Position numbers and translations under genes: made by a program. A stretch of DNA of 64,000 nt from Rhodoferax sp. GW822-FHT02A01 (GTDB lineage Bacteria; Pseudomonadota; Gammaproteobacteria; Burkholderiales; Burkholderiaceae_C): the NCBI RefSeq assembly GCF_038784515.1, contig NZ_CP152376.1:310001-374000 (forward strand). Direction: 5' to 3'. The notes under the pieces are model-generated. The model worked only from the letters and a program-made list of their open reading frames with translations. It did no database searches and was not told where the DNA came from. Every line of letters starts with the position of its first letter. Positions within the stretch are counted from its first letter, which is position 1. This document shows, piece after piece, positions 45,177-54,951 of this stretch.

Positions 45177-45371
45177 TTGCGGGGCTTACCTACTGGGTGT
45201 CCTCGCGGACGATCTTTGAGCAAAGGCCCACAGCTGGCTAAAGCAGACTGAGAGCCTTTGGAAGATTTCTTGTTATGCGTCGGAGGACATTGAATCGTTG
45301 TGAGTACGTTCAACCCTTCGCCTTCCCGTGGCAAATGATTCTAAAGGAAAGGAATTCATCCAATCACAAAG

Positions 45372-45402
45372 CAAAAAAAGGCCCTCCATTGGAGGGCCTT
45401 GA
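45372..45402 (-). terminator. Rho-independent terminator after the MHS transporter gene
   Basis: A perfect 10-bp stem AAGGCCCTCC/GGAGGGCCTT with a three-base loop is followed on the minus strand by a run of seven T's. It lies about 50 bases beyond the stop of the gene at 45454. Confidence 0.9.
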
Positions 45403-45453
45403 AAACTAGCCCGGCAAGGAACTGCCGAGTGTCGTTAGCTCACTTAGAACAAA

Positions 45454-47214
45454 TCAGTCGTTGGCGTAGATATCCACGTCCTTGGTTTCCTTGATGAAGA
45501 TGCCGCCAATGAGCACGGTAGCACCCGCGATGATGATGGGGTACCAGAGGCCGTTGTACATATTGCCGGTCTGGGCCACGATGGCAAACGCCGTGGTGGG
45601 CAGCAGGCCGCCGAACCAGCCATTGCCGATGTGGTACGGCAGGCTCATGGACGTGTAGCGGATGCGCGTGGGGAACATTTCCACCAGCATGGCAGCAATG
45701 GGGCCGTACACCATGGTCACCAGAATGACCAGGTAGGTCAGCAGCAGGGCTACTGTGACCTTGTCAAACTTGGCCATGTCGGCCTTGGCGGGGTAGCCTT
45801 CAGCCTTCAGTGCCGCACCCAGGTTGGCGCTCAGCAAGGTGGCACCGGCGTTCTTCTCGTTACCCAGTTCCGCTGCGGCCTTGGTGGCGGCTTCAATGGC
45901 CTTGGCGTCAGGTGGTTGCACAGCCTGCAGCTCAGCCAGCTTGGCGTCGGCCTTGGCCTTGGCAGCTGCGACGTCCTCCGGTGTGTACTTGACCTTCACC
46001 TCAAGCTCACCCACCTTGATGACTGCCGGCGTGCCCGCAGGTGCTGCCACGTTGTCATAGCTCACCGAAGCGCCAGCCAAGCGTTGCTTGGCGATGTCGC
46101 AACTGGAAGTGAACTTCTTGGTGCCCGTGGGGTTGAACTGGAAGGAGCACTCTGCCGGGTCGGCAATCACCGTCACCTTGGCAGCGGCCTGGGCGACGGC
46201 CAGATCGGGGTTGGCGGCCTTGGTCAGCGCCTTGAACACAGGGAAGTAGGTCACCACAGCCAGCAGACAGCCCGCCAGGATGATGGGCTTGCGTCCAATC
46301 TTGTCAGACAGTGCACCGAACACAATGAAGAACGGCGTGCCGATGATGAGCGAAACCGCAATCATGATGTTGGCCGTAGCCCCATCCACCTTGAGCGACT
46401 GGGTCAGGAAAAACAGCGCATAGAACTGGCCCGTGTACCACACCACGGCTTGGCCGGCGGTCAGACCGACCAGTGCCAGGATCACGATCTTGAGGTTCTT
46501 CCACTGACCGAAGGACTCTGACAACGGTGCCTTGGAGGTCTTGCCTTCGGCCTTCATTTTGGCGAAGGCGGGCGACTCGTTCATGGACAGGCGGATGTAC
46601 ACCGAAACGCCCAGGAGCAAGATGGAGACCACAAAGGGAACACGCCAGCCCCAGTCGGCAAAGGCTGCTTCTCCAATGCTGGTACGGGTGACCAGGATCA
46701 CGATCAACGACAGGAACAGGCCCAGGGTCGCTGTGGTCTGGATCCACGAGGTGTAGGCACCACGCTTGCCGTTGGGCGCATGTTCTGCCACATAGGTAGC
46801 GGCACCGCCATACTCACCACCCAATGCCAGACCTTGCAACAGACGCAAGCCGATCAAGATGACGGGAGCTGCCGCGCCGATGGACGCATAGCTGGGCAGG
46901 ATACCCACGATAAACGTGGACAAGCCCATGATGAGGATGGTCACCAGGAAGGTGTACTTGCGGCCGATCATGTCGCCCAGACGGCCAAACACCAGTGCGC
47001 CGAACGGTCGCACGATGAAGCCCGCGGCAAACGCCAGCAAGGCAAAGATGAAGGCCGAGCCTTCATCGAGTCCGCTGAAGAATTGCTTGGCAATGATGGC
47101 TGCCAGCGAACCGTATAGATAAAAGTCGTACCACTCAAAAACCGTGCCCAGCGAGGAGGCGAAGATGACCTTCTTTTCCTCTGCTGACATGGGCCGTGCC
47201 ACTGTTGTCGCCAT
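45454..47214 (-). CDS. MFS transporter, metabolite:H+ symporter (MHS) family
   Basis: Inner-membrane symporter of the ProP/ShiA/KgtP group, 586 residues. The N-terminal VIFASSLGTVFEWYDFYLYG and RPFGALVFGRLGDMIGRKYTF are hallmark motifs; LQGLALGGEYGGAATYVAEHAP and SDKIGRKP follow. Between helices 8 and 9 (about residues 330-500) lies a large extra soluble loop. It is rich in Ala and Lys with two cysteines, about 150 residues beyond the usual family size. ATG at 47214 has AGGAGA upstream. It is divergent from yjcH-actP, so carboxylate uptake is a likely role. The substrate is not certain. Confidence 0.9.
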   Translation of the reverse strand: MATTVARPMSAEEKKVIFASSLGTVFEWYDFYLYGSLAAIIAKQFFSGLDEGSAFIFALLAFAAGFIVRPFGALVFGRLGDMIGRKYTFLVTILIMGLSTFIVGILPSYASIGAAAPVILIGLRLLQGLALGGEYGGAATYVAEHAPNGKRGAYTSWIQTTATLGLFLSLIVILVTRTSIGEAAFADWGWRVPFVVSILLLGVSVYIRLSMNESPAFAKMKAEGKTSKAPLSESFGQWKNLKIVILALVGLTAGQAVVWYTGQFYALFFLTQSLKVDGATANIMIAVSLIIGTPFFIVFGALSDKIGRKPIILAGCLLAVVTYFPVFKALTKAANPDLAVAQAAAKVTVIADPAECSFQFNPTGTKKFTSSCDIAKQRLAGASVSYDNVAAPAGTPAVIKVGELEVKVKYTPEDVAAAKAKADAKLAELQAVQPPDAKAIEAATKAAAELGNEKNAGATLLSANLGAALKAEGYPAKADMAKFDKVTVALLLTYLVILVTMVYGPIAAMLVEMFPTRIRYTSMSLPYHIGNGWFGGLLPTTAFAIVAQTGNMYNGLWYPIIIAGATVLIGGIFIKETKDVDIYAND

Positions 47215-47486
47215 ATATATGTCTCCTCGTTTATTTAAGTTCACCATTGCCCATGCTCCAGGCAATGGGGGGCACTATCAAGTGATTGACTGACGGCAAT
47301 CTGACAACGGTCTTTCAAAACCTTACGCGGTACTGAGCGCAGGCTTACGACCCCGTACTTACCCTAGGCGCGGATGAATAGCTCTGATACGTAAGCACTT
47401 GGTCAGGCCCCCTCAACAGAATCGCGCCGTGTGTTGACAAGACACATTCATTCCAACCCATTTCCATTAACCAAGAGGAGACCCAC

Positions 47487-47795
47487 ATGAGTGATCCGGT
47501 GGTCGACAAAATTCAAAAGAATCCGAAGTACCAAGAGCTTCGACGCAAACGTTCCGGCTTCGGCTGGACACTCACCTTGCTGATGATGGTGGTGTACTAC
47601 GGCTACATCGCGCTGATCGCGTTCAACAAGCCCTTCCTGGCACAACCCATTGGCGCTGGTGTCACCACCCTGGGCATCCCGATTGGCATGGGCGTGATTG
47701 TGTTCACGGTCTTGATTACCGCCATCTACGTACGCCGTGCGAACAGCGAGTTCGACGCACTGACCGCAGAAATTCTGAAAGACGCATCCAAATGA
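47487..47795 (+). CDS. yjcH: DUF485 membrane protein YjcH
   Basis: 102-residue inner-membrane protein with two helices (about 27-50 and 60-82). The conserved [30 protein letters not shown] motif is that of DUF485. It is the regular partner of ActP. AGAGGAGA stands upstream of the ATG. It overlaps actP by four bases. Confidence 0.95.
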   Translation: MSDPVVDKIQKNPKYQELRRKRSGFGWTLTLLMMVVYYGYIALIAFNKPFLAQPIGAGVTTLGIPIGMGVIVFTVLITAIYVRRANSEFDALTAEILKDASK

Positions 47796-49606
47796 GCAAG
47801 GTCCAAAAAACTCTCGCCTCGCTGCTGATGCTGGCAGTTGCCGGTTCGGCGTTTGCAGCCGGTGGCGATCTCGGTCAGGTCGACAAACAGCCCACCAACT
47901 GGGTTGCGATCACCATGTTTGCCGTGTTCGTCGTGGGCACGCTCTTCATCACCAAATGGGCAGCAGCCAAGACCAAGTCCGCCGCTGACTTCTATACCGG
48001 TGGCGGTGGCATCACCGGCTTCCAGAATGGTTTGGCGATTGCAGGCGACTACATGTCTGCCGCTTCCTTCCTGGGTATTTCCGCTGCCGTGATGGCCACC
48101 GGCTATGACGGCCTGATCTACTCCATCGGCTTCCTGGTGGGCTGGCCTGTGGTCACCTTCCTGATGGCAGAGCGCCTGCGCAACCTGGGCAAGTTCACCT
48201 TTGCCGACGTGGCCGGTTACCGCTTTCAGGCAACACCCATCCGCGCCTTTGCCGCCTCGGGCACGCTGGTGGTGGTGGCCTTCTACCTGATCGCCCAGAT
48301 GGTGGGTGCAGGTGCGCTGATCAAGCTGTTGTTTGGTCTGGAGTACTGGATGGCGGTGGTGATCGTCGGCGCGCTGATGATGATTTACGTGCTGTTCGGT
48401 GGCATGACTGCCACTACGTGGGTGCAGATCATCAAGGCCTGCATGCTGTTGGCCGGTGTGACCTTCATGGCATTCATGGTCATGGCGCAATTTGGCTTCA
48501 GCCCGGAAGCGCTGTTTGCCAAGGGCGTAGAAGTGCGTACCCTGATTGCCGGACACGCCAAGGACGCCGCTGTGGCCGCCGCCGCAGCTGCAACCGCCTC
48601 TGCGGCCACACCGGAAGCCGTCAAGGCCGCCGGCGAAGCCGCTGCCAAGGCGGTCGCCATGGACCCCGCCAAGATCGGTCTGGCCATCATGGGCCCAGGC
48701 GGTTTTGTGAAAGACCCGATCTCCGCCATCTCCTTCGGTATGGCGCTGATGTTTGGTACCGCCGGTCTGCCCCACATCCTGATGCGCTTCTTCACCGTGC
48801 CCGATGCCAAGCAGGCACGCAAGTCCGTGTTGTGGGCCACCACCTGGATCGGTTACTTCTACGTGCTGATCTTCATCATCGGCTTTGGTGCCATCACCCT
48901 GGTGCTGACCAACCCTGAATTTTCCAACGTCGTCACCGGTGTCATCAAAGGCGGCGGCGGCTCGGCCAACATGGCTGCGGTGCTGGTGGCTAAGGCGGTG
49001 GGCGGCAATGTGTTCTTCGGATTCATCTCCGCCGTGGCCTTTGCGACCATTCTGGCCGTGGTGGCCGGCCTGACCTTGTCCGGCGCATCGGCGGTGTCCC
49101 ACGACATCTACGCCACGCTGATCAAGAAGGGCAAGGCCGACAGCGCCTCCGAGCTACGCGTGTCCCGCGTCACCACCGTGGTGCTGGGCATTGTGGCGGT
49201 GGCTCTGGGCATTGCCTTCGAGAAGCAGAACATCGCGTTCATGGTGTCGCTGGCCTTCGCCATCGCCGCATCGGCCAACTTCCCGGTGCTGTTCATGGCT
49301 GTGCTGTGGAAAGACTGCACTACCAAGGGCGCAGTGATCGGCGGCTTCATGGGACTGATCTCCTCGGTCGCACTGACCGTGGTTTCCCCTTCCGTGTGGG
49401 AAGCCACCCTGGGCAACCCAAAGGGCTCGGCCTGGTTCCCCTACACCTCGCCTGCGCTGTTCTCCATGGCCATCGCGTTCGTAGGTATCTGGCTGTTCTC
49501 CATCATGGACCGCAGCGCCAACGCCGCCAAGGAACGCGCTGCGTTCCCCGCGCAGCAAGTGCGCTCCGAAACCGGACTGGGTGCATCCGGAGCTTCCGGT
49601 CACTAA
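47792..49606 (+). CDS. actP: Cation/acetate symporter ActP
   Basis: Sodium:solute symporter that takes up acetate and other short monocarboxylates, 604 residues. A signal-like N-terminus ([22 protein letters not shown]) is followed by thirteen or so helices. Motifs are [64 protein letters not shown] and [24 protein letters not shown]. An extra soluble loop, about residues 245-300, is rich in alanine. It is translationally coupled to yjcH and ends at a clear terminator. Confidence 0.96.
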   Translation: MSKVQKTLASLLMLAVAGSAFAAGGDLGQVDKQPTNWVAITMFAVFVVGTLFITKWAAAKTKSAADFYTGGGGITGFQNGLAIAGDYMSAASFLGISAAVMATGYDGLIYSIGFLVGWPVVTFLMAERLRNLGKFTFADVAGYRFQATPIRAFAASGTLVVVAFYLIAQMVGAGALIKLLFGLEYWMAVVIVGALMMIYVLFGGMTATTWVQIIKACMLLAGVTFMAFMVMAQFGFSPEALFAKGVEVRTLIAGHAKDAAVAAAAAATASAATPEAVKAAGEAAAKAVAMDPAKIGLAIMGPGGFVKDPISAISFGMALMFGTAGLPHILMRFFTVPDAKQARKSVLWATTWIGYFYVLIFIIGFGAITLVLTNPEFSNVVTGVIKGGGGSANMAAVLVAKAVGGNVFFGFISAVAFATILAVVAGLTLSGASAVSHDIYATLIKKGKADSASELRVSRVTTVVLGIVAVALGIAFEKQNIAFMVSLAFAIAASANFPVLFMAVLWKDCTTKGAVIGGFMGLISSVALTVVSPSVWEATLGNPKGSAWFPYTSPALFSMAIAFVGIWLFSIMDRSANAAKERAAFPAQQVRSETGLGASGASGH

Positions 49607-49645
49607 GCCGTTGTCTGGCGCGACCTGCGGGTTGCGCCCCGCATG

Positions 49646-49675
49646 AAAAAGCCGGGCTTCATGCCCGGTTTTTTA
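49646..49675 (+). terminator. Rho-independent terminator after actP
   Basis: Stem CCGGGC/GCCCGG (49652-49657 with 49663-49668), loop TTCAT, then six T's, about 45 bases beyond the actP stop. Confidence 0.9.
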
Positions 49676-49810
49676 TGGGCGTGATTTACCCGCCATTTCT
49701 TCGCTTAGAACCGCCATTTGTAACAAGCGCCTTACAAGAACGATATACGGGGGCAACATTGCAGACGAATAATGGAACAGTGAAAAAAGTTCCACCATCA
49801 CCGTAAGACC

Positions 49811-50545
49811 ATGGATATCAGCCACGTCGAAAAATGCATCCGTGTCCTGGGTGAGGTATCGCGGGCGATTGCTGTCCAACAGAACGCTTCGGCGCGCGCC
49901 CTGGAAGATGGCCTGTCCTGCATCAAGGCACAGGGTGTGTTGATTGAATATGCCTCCGCCATGGCGGCACAGCATCGTGCCGAAAAGCACCCCGCGCACC
50001 ACGACGCCAGCCACAAGCCGGAGTCGCACTCCTTCAAGGACTATGTATTCCGTGGCTCCCGCTCGGCGATGGAACATTTTTACAGCGGCAACCACCATAT
50101 GGAGTGCCAGGAATACGCAGACGCCATCGGCAGCTACGACGCAGCCATAGAGCAGAACCCATCCATCCCGGAGTTCCACTTCAACAAGGGCAATGCACTG
50201 GCCAAGACGCAAAGCTATTCGCAAGCCATCCTGTGCTACGACCTGGCAATTGCTCTGCGCCCCGACTATGCGGTGGCCTATGCCAACCGCGGCAACTGCC
50301 TGTATGAAGCCCAGCGCTTTGAAGAGGCCGTCGAGAGTTTCAATGCGGCGGCCATTCTCAACCCCGGCTTGGCCAACGCCTACCTGGGCAAGGGCAACGC
50401 GCTGGTGCGTCTACAGCAGTTCGAGGCTGCGGTGCACGCCTACGACCTGGCAAAAGCGCAGGACCCGATGCTCATTGAGGCCACGTACAACAAAAGCATA
50501 GTCCTGGAGCTGATGCTCCTGGAAAGCCAGCCCAAGCAGGCTTAG
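49811..50545 (+). CDS. TPR repeat protein
   Basis: 244 residues. About four tetratricopeptide repeats fill residues 85-235: AMEHFYSGNHHMECQEYADAIGSYDAAIEQNPS, then repeats starting at EFHFNKGNALA, AVAYANRGNCLYEA and ANAYLGKGNALV, each ending with a proline or aspartate turn. The N-terminal 80 residues are helical without a known domain. No signal peptide is seen, so it is probably cytoplasmic and mediates protein contacts. It precedes the HtrA-type protease gene by about 30 bases. No specific partner can be named. Confidence 0.85.
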   Translation: MDISHVEKCIRVLGEVSRAIAVQQNASARALEDGLSCIKAQGVLIEYASAMAAQHRAEKHPAHHDASHKPESHSFKDYVFRGSRSAMEHFYSGNHHMECQEYADAIGSYDAAIEQNPSIPEFHFNKGNALAKTQSYSQAILCYDLAIALRPDYAVAYANRGNCLYEAQRFEEAVESFNAAAILNPGLANAYLGKGNALVRLQQFEAAVHAYDLAKAQDPMLIEATYNKSIVLELMLLESQPKQA

Positions 50546-50576
50546 GCGACTTCATTTTCCAAAAAGACCAACACCC

Positions 50577-52001
50577 TTGCATAGAACCTTTTCTCTGCCC
50601 GTCATCGCACGGGCACTGTTTGCAGCCATGGCGCTGCAAACCATTCCAGCCATTGCACAAGTCCGGGACGGACTTCCCGACGTTGCCGGCATCGCCGCCA
50701 AATACGGTCCGGCCGTGGTCAACATCAGTGTGAGCGGCACGCGCCAGATCTCCACCTCACCCCCATCGCCCGGCGAAGACAGCAAGGGCGAATCCGATGA
50801 CACCGCCGCGGCGCAGGAGTTCTTCAGGCAGTTCCAGCAGCAGTACGGCAACCTGCCGGCGCAGATTCCCGTACCGGTTCAAAGCGCAGGTTCGGGCTTC
50901 ATCATGTCTTCCGATGGCCTCATTTTGACCAACGCACACGTGGTCAAGAATGCGCAGGAAGTCACGGTCAAGCTCACCGACCGGCGCGAATTCATTGCGA
51001 CCGTGGTGGGTGCCGACGCGGTATCCGACGTGGCCGTGCTGAAGATACCGGCACACGATCTCCCCACCATCAATGCCCAGAACACCCGCCCCACCAATGT
51101 GGGCGACTGGGTCATGGCCATAGGATCACCCTTTGGCTTTGAGAACACCGTGACCGCAGGCGTGGTCAGCGCCACCAAGAGGCAGGTCCGCAGCGAGAGC
51201 AATGCGCCCTATATCCAGACAGATGTGGCCATCAACCCTGGCAACTCCGGTGGACCGCTCATCAACATGAGTGGTGAGGTGATCGGCATGAACGCCATGA
51301 TCTACTCCAGAACCGGCGGCTTCCAGGGCCTGTCCTTCGCCATACCCATTGATGTGGTGCGCAACATTGCCCAACAGATCATCAGCACCGGCACGGCCCA
51401 GCACGCCCGTCTGGGCATGGGCGTGCAGGAGGTCAACCAGCTGCTGGCGGAAGCCTTCCACCTGCCCCGACCCATGGGCGTGCTGGTGGATGACATTGAG
51501 TTTGGCGCGCCTGCATTCACAGCCGGGCTGCGCACAGGCGACATTGTCCTGAACGTCAATGGCAGACCGATTGAGGCCTCGGTAGACCTGCTGGAGGCAC
51601 TGGAGCTTGCCAAGCCCGGGGATCGCGTGGAAATCGCGTACTGGCGGGACGGACAGACCAAGAAAGGCTTCGCCAATCTGGCAGGCGCCAAACCCGCACC
51701 CAAGCCAGTGGAAAACACGCTTGCAATGGTCACACTGCCCCGTCTGGGTCTGACCGTCAGACCGCAACGTCCAGACGAAAAAGAAAAAGACAGTGCGGAC
51801 TTCGGATGGGTGATCGAAAAGGTCGATGCGTCGGCCTCCAGGGCCGGATTCCTGGTTGGTGATCTGCTGCTCGCCATCGGAGGCCGACCGGTCCCCTCGG
51901 CGGAGCAGATGAAGGCCTCCGCACAGGACGGAAGCAAACCGGTTGCACTGCTGATTTCGCGCGCGGGAACCAGGATGTTCCTGGCCATGCACCTGATTTG
52001 A
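50577..52001 (+). CDS. HtrA/DegP-type periplasmic serine protease
   Basis: 474-residue trypsin-like protease with two PDZ domains. Signal peptide MHRTFSLPVIARALFAAMAL with cleavage near AIA. The catalytic triad is His121 (LTNAHVVKN), Asp151 (SDVAVLKI) and Ser224 (NPGNSGGPL). PDZ1 is at about 285-375 (GVLVDDIEFGAPAFTAGLRTGDIVLNVNG) and PDZ2 at about 390-470 (VIEKVDASASRAGFLVGDLLLAIGG). The start is a TTG, as no ATG or GTG in frame gives a signal peptide. It degrades or refolds misfolded envelope proteins. Confidence 0.92.
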   Translation: MHRTFSLPVIARALFAAMALQTIPAIAQVRDGLPDVAGIAAKYGPAVVNISVSGTRQISTSPPSPGEDSKGESDDTAAAQEFFRQFQQQYGNLPAQIPVPVQSAGSGFIMSSDGLILTNAHVVKNAQEVTVKLTDRREFIATVVGADAVSDVAVLKIPAHDLPTINAQNTRPTNVGDWVMAIGSPFGFENTVTAGVVSATKRQVRSESNAPYIQTDVAINPGNSGGPLINMSGEVIGMNAMIYSRTGGFQGLSFAIPIDVVRNIAQQIISTGTAQHARLGMGVQEVNQLLAEAFHLPRPMGVLVDDIEFGAPAFTAGLRTGDIVLNVNGRPIEASVDLLEALELAKPGDRVEIAYWRDGQTKKGFANLAGAKPAPKPVENTLAMVTLPRLGLTVRPQRPDEKEKDSADFGWVIEKVDASASRAGFLVGDLLLAIGGRPVPSAEQMKASAQDGSKPVALLISRAGTRMFLAMHLI

Positions 52002-52070
52002 ATCAAGGCTTCTGTACCAAGAAGGAGATTTTTTACTTAACAATCTGACTTGCATGCCGATACATCAGGC

Positions 52071-52430
52071 ATGCAAGTCACCAGTTCAACCTCCTCCACG
52101 ACGTCCACTGCTTCTGGCTCGAGTGCCAGCAACAGCCAGATCGCTCAGCTACAGAGGAAGCTGAAAGATCTGACCCAGCAGCTCAAAGACCTTGCGACGT
52201 CCAACATGGACGCCAAAGCCAAGCAGAAGAAGGCGGAGCTGTTGCAGGCACAGATCGAGGCGATCCAAGCCCAGATTACGGCCATCCAGAACCAGAAGCA
52301 GCAAGTGCAGATTGAAAAGGCCAACAAGGCAAAGGCCGAAAAAGACAAGGACAATGACAAGTCCAAGTCAAAAAACACCGGCGCTGCCGCCACAGCCACT
52401 TCCGGCTCCCACATCGACGTATTTGTCTGA
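52071..52430 (+). CDS. Coiled-coil protein, FlxA-like
   Basis: 119 residues. A Ser/Thr-rich N-terminus (MQVTSSTSSTTSTASGSSAS) is followed by one long coiled coil (about 23-85, Gln, Leu, Lys and Ala-rich) and a Lys/Asp/Ser tail. The layout matches the FlxA-like family of small proteins, whose role is unclear. ATG at 52071 is assumed; TTG at 52050 in frame is the alternative, and AAGGAG stands too far upstream for either. It follows the protease gene. Confidence 0.65.
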   Translation: MQVTSSTSSTTSTASGSSASNSQIAQLQRKLKDLTQQLKDLATSNMDAKAKQKKAELLQAQIEAIQAQITAIQNQKQQVQIEKANKAKAEKDKDNDKSKSKNTGAAATATSGSHIDVFV

Positions 52431-52437
52431 CAGTGAC

Positions 52438-53658
52438 CTAACCGTTGCTGGCGTGTATGGAGTCCCTGACGCGGGGATAGATCTGCTGGTTCCACTTCTT
52501 GCCGCTGAACACCCCGTAATGCCCCACGCCGGTCTGCACATGGTGGTTTTTCAAATACGGCCGGATGCTGCTGCACAGGTCCTGGGCGGCCACGGTCTGC
52601 CCGACGGAGCAGATGTCATCGCGTTCGCCCTCCACCGTCATGAGCGCCGTGCGCCGTATCGCCCGCGTATTGACCAGGCGACCACGGTAGATCAGCTTGC
52701 CCAATGCCAGGTCATAGGTCTGGAACACCTTTTCGATGGTCTCCAGATAGAACTCGGCAGGCAAATCGTTGACCGCCAGGTATTCGTCATAGAAGGTCTT
52801 GATGGACAGCGCCTTGTCATGGTCCCCGTCCACCGTGTGCTTGTACATGTCGATGAAGGCCTGCTTGTGGCGCTCCAGGTTCATGCTCATGAAAGCGCTG
52901 AGCTGCACAAAACCGGGATACACGCGGCGCATGAAACCGGCATGCGGCAGCGGCACATGGCTGATGAGGTTCTTCTCAAACCACTCGATGGGTTTGCTGG
53001 TGGCCAGGGTGTTCACGCCGGTGGGGTTAACGCGGCAATCCACCGGGCCGGCCATCAGCGTCAGGCTACGCGGCTGTTTGGGGTTGTCATCCTCCGCCAT
53101 GATGGCGGTGGCGGCCAGTGCGGCTACGCAGGGCTGGCACACGGCCACCACGTGGGTTCCGACGCCCACTTCCTCTATGAAGCGGATCATGTGGTCGATG
53201 TAATCGTCCAGACCGAAACCGCCTTGGGATAGCGGCACGTCGCGCGCATTGTTCCAGTCGGTAATGAACACATCATGGTCCTGCAGCAGGGTGCGCACCG
53301 TCTCCCGCAGCAGGGTCGCAAAGTGACCGGACAAGGGCGCTACCAGCAGCACCTTGGGCTGGTCGTCTGGCTGGGCACCTGCTTCTTTACGGAAGTGCAG
53401 CAAGCGGCCGAAGGGCATTTCCAGCACCGCTTCCTCCTGCACCGCAACGGCCTCTTCCTTGATCCAGACGGTGGATATGCCGTAGTCCGGGCGGCTGTGG
53501 GTGAGCCGCATGCGCGAATACACCTCCAGGGCTGCGGAGACACGGCGCGCCAGTCCGGAGCCTGCGCCCGCGAAACCAATGAATGAGCTTCCGATCTGCG
53601 ACATCAGGCGCAACGGCGAGGTTGCATCGGTCTGGAACTGATAAGCCTGGTACAGCAT
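52438..53658 (-). CDS. phaZ: Intracellular polyhydroxyalkanoate depolymerase
   Basis: Cytoplasmic PHB depolymerase of the i-PhaZ type, 406 residues. It begins MLYQAYQFQTDATSPLRLMS and has VLLVAPLSGHFATLLRETVRTLL, FITDWNNARDVPLSQGGFGLDDYIDHMI and the nucleophile region VAVCQPCVAALAA. There a cysteine (Cys174) takes the place of the usual serine, as in characterised Ralstonia PhaZ. HYGVFSGKKWNQQIYPRVRDSI closes the protein. It implies that the organism stores PHB. ATG at 53658 starts the conserved region. Confidence 0.95.
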   Translation of the reverse strand: MLYQAYQFQTDATSPLRLMSQIGSSFIGFAGAGSGLARRVSAALEVYSRMRLTHSRPDYGISTVWIKEEAVAVQEEAVLEMPFGRLLHFRKEAGAQPDDQPKVLLVAPLSGHFATLLRETVRTLLQDHDVFITDWNNARDVPLSQGGFGLDDYIDHMIRFIEEVGVGTHVVAVCQPCVAALAATAIMAEDDNPKQPRSLTLMAGPVDCRVNPTGVNTLATSKPIEWFEKNLISHVPLPHAGFMRRVYPGFVQLSAFMSMNLERHKQAFIDMYKHTVDGDHDKALSIKTFYDEYLAVNDLPAEFYLETIEKVFQTYDLALGKLIYRGRLVNTRAIRRTALMTVEGERDDICSVGQTVAAQDLCSSIRPYLKNHHVQTGVGHYGVFSGKKWNQQIYPRVRDSIHASNG

Positions 53659-53789
53659 GAATATCCTGGTCTCTTTTCCAACACAAAAGGTGCATCTGGA
53701 GATGGACAGGCAAGTTGCGGGCCAGAATTGCCGCCAGGCTGGCATAAGGCTTGCGGGTGGGCAACCGTCGCAAGTTGCAAGGAGACGTC

Positions 53790-54446
53790 ATGGCCAAGGC
53801 AGTGTTAACCATCAGCAGCAAGAATTACGGCGCCTGGGCGCTGCGCGGCTGGCTGATGGCCAAGCTGGCCGGGCTGGAATTTACCGAGAAGGTCATCTCG
53901 CCGGACGATCCGGCCATGAAGGCGGAGATGCTGCTGCTGTCCTCCAGCATGCTGGTGCCATCACTACTGCACGACGGCATCAAGGTCTGGGACACCCTGG
54001 CCATTGGCGAGTACCTCAACGAGATCAAGCCCAAGGCCCAGTTGCTCCCCGCAGATGCCAAGGCGCGCGCGCACTGCCGCGCCATCTGCGGCGAGATGCA
54101 TTCCGGCTTTGCTTCGCTGCGAGGCTCCTTGCCGATGAACATCAAGGGCAAGTTTCCGAACTTCAAGGTCTGGTCACGCGCGCAGGCCGATATCGACCGG
54201 GTCAAGGAAATCTGGACCGAGTGTCTGTCCACCTATAAAGGCCCCTTTCTGTTTGGCAAGCAGCCCACACTAGCCGACGCCATGTACGCGCCCGTGGTGG
54301 CCCGCTTCCTGAGCTATGACATTCCCATGGACAAGGTGTGCGCGGCGTACGCCAAGCACATCATGGCGCTGCCCGCCATGCAGGAGTGGGTGACTGCGGC
54401 ATTGGCCGAGCCCGACGAAATCGACGAGCTCGATGCCGAGTTCTGA
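53790..54446 (+). CDS. Glutathione S-transferase family protein
   Basis: 218-residue GST. The N-terminal domain: LTISSKNYGAWALRGWLMAKLAGLEFTEKVI, then LVPSLLHDGIKVWDTLAIGEYLNEIKP with the cis-Pro and the D/E-T/S glutathione pair. SSKNYGAWALR in place of the usual catalytic Ser/Cys motif is typical of a Burkholderiales GST subgroup. The C-terminal domain has FGKQPTLADAMYAPVVARFLSY. The ATG has GGAGACGTC upstream. It is divergent from phaZ. Substrate unknown. Confidence 0.9.
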   Translation: MAKAVLTISSKNYGAWALRGWLMAKLAGLEFTEKVISPDDPAMKAEMLLLSSSMLVPSLLHDGIKVWDTLAIGEYLNEIKPKAQLLPADAKARAHCRAICGEMHSGFASLRGSLPMNIKGKFPNFKVWSRAQADIDRVKEIWTECLSTYKGPFLFGKQPTLADAMYAPVVARFLSYDIPMDKVCAAYAKHIMALPAMQEWVTAALAEPDEIDELDAEF

Positions 54447-54455
54447 ACCGCGCGC

Positions 54456-54878
54456 CTACTTCCAGGGTGTGGGCGCAGGGATCTCACAGACCGGTTCCAC
54501 ATCCACCGTCTTGAAGTCTGCTGGCGACACGATCTCCAGGTACTCCATGTCGGGTGAATAGTCGAACAGAAAGTGGCGTATGCCCGGGCGCTGGTGCACC
54601 ACGTCACCGGCTTTGACCAGCGTTTCCTTGTCCTCGTACATGAAGCGGGCCCAGCCCTTGGTCATGATGACGATCTGAAAATCTGCTTCATGGCGGTGCC
54701 AGCCGGTGCCCACTTCTGGTGCCAGATTGGCTTTTACCAAGTGCGCAATCACTTTGCCGTTGGTTGCGTCGGCAATGCCCAGGTCCCGATACAGAAAGAA
54801 GTCGCGCAGACCACCCGACACAAACTCCGTGTCCGTCGGGTGCACATGGGAAAACTTGGTAGCGGTCTTGTCCAGCAT
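54456..54878 (-). CDS. Cupin domain protein
   Basis: 140-residue cupin. Motif 1 is TGWHRHEADFQIVIMTKGWARF (His, His and Glu/Asp metal ligands) and motif 2 PGIRHFLFDYS (His). The N-terminal VSGGLRDFFLYRDLGIADATNGKVIAHLV belongs to a subgroup common in Burkholderiales. ATG at 54878 has AAGGAG at ideal spacing. It converges on the GST gene. No reaction can be assigned. Confidence 0.85.
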   Translation of the reverse strand: MLDKTATKFSHVHPTDTEFVSGGLRDFFLYRDLGIADATNGKVIAHLVKANLAPEVGTGWHRHEADFQIVIMTKGWARFMYEDKETLVKAGDVVHQRPGIRHFLFDYSPDMEYLEIVSPADFKTVDVEPVCEIPAPTPWK

Positions 54879-54951
54879 GGTGAGCTCCTTGGGTGACAAC
54901 AGCAAAAATGCTGCGTCGCACCAAGCACAATGTGTTCCACCCGCCGGGAGC

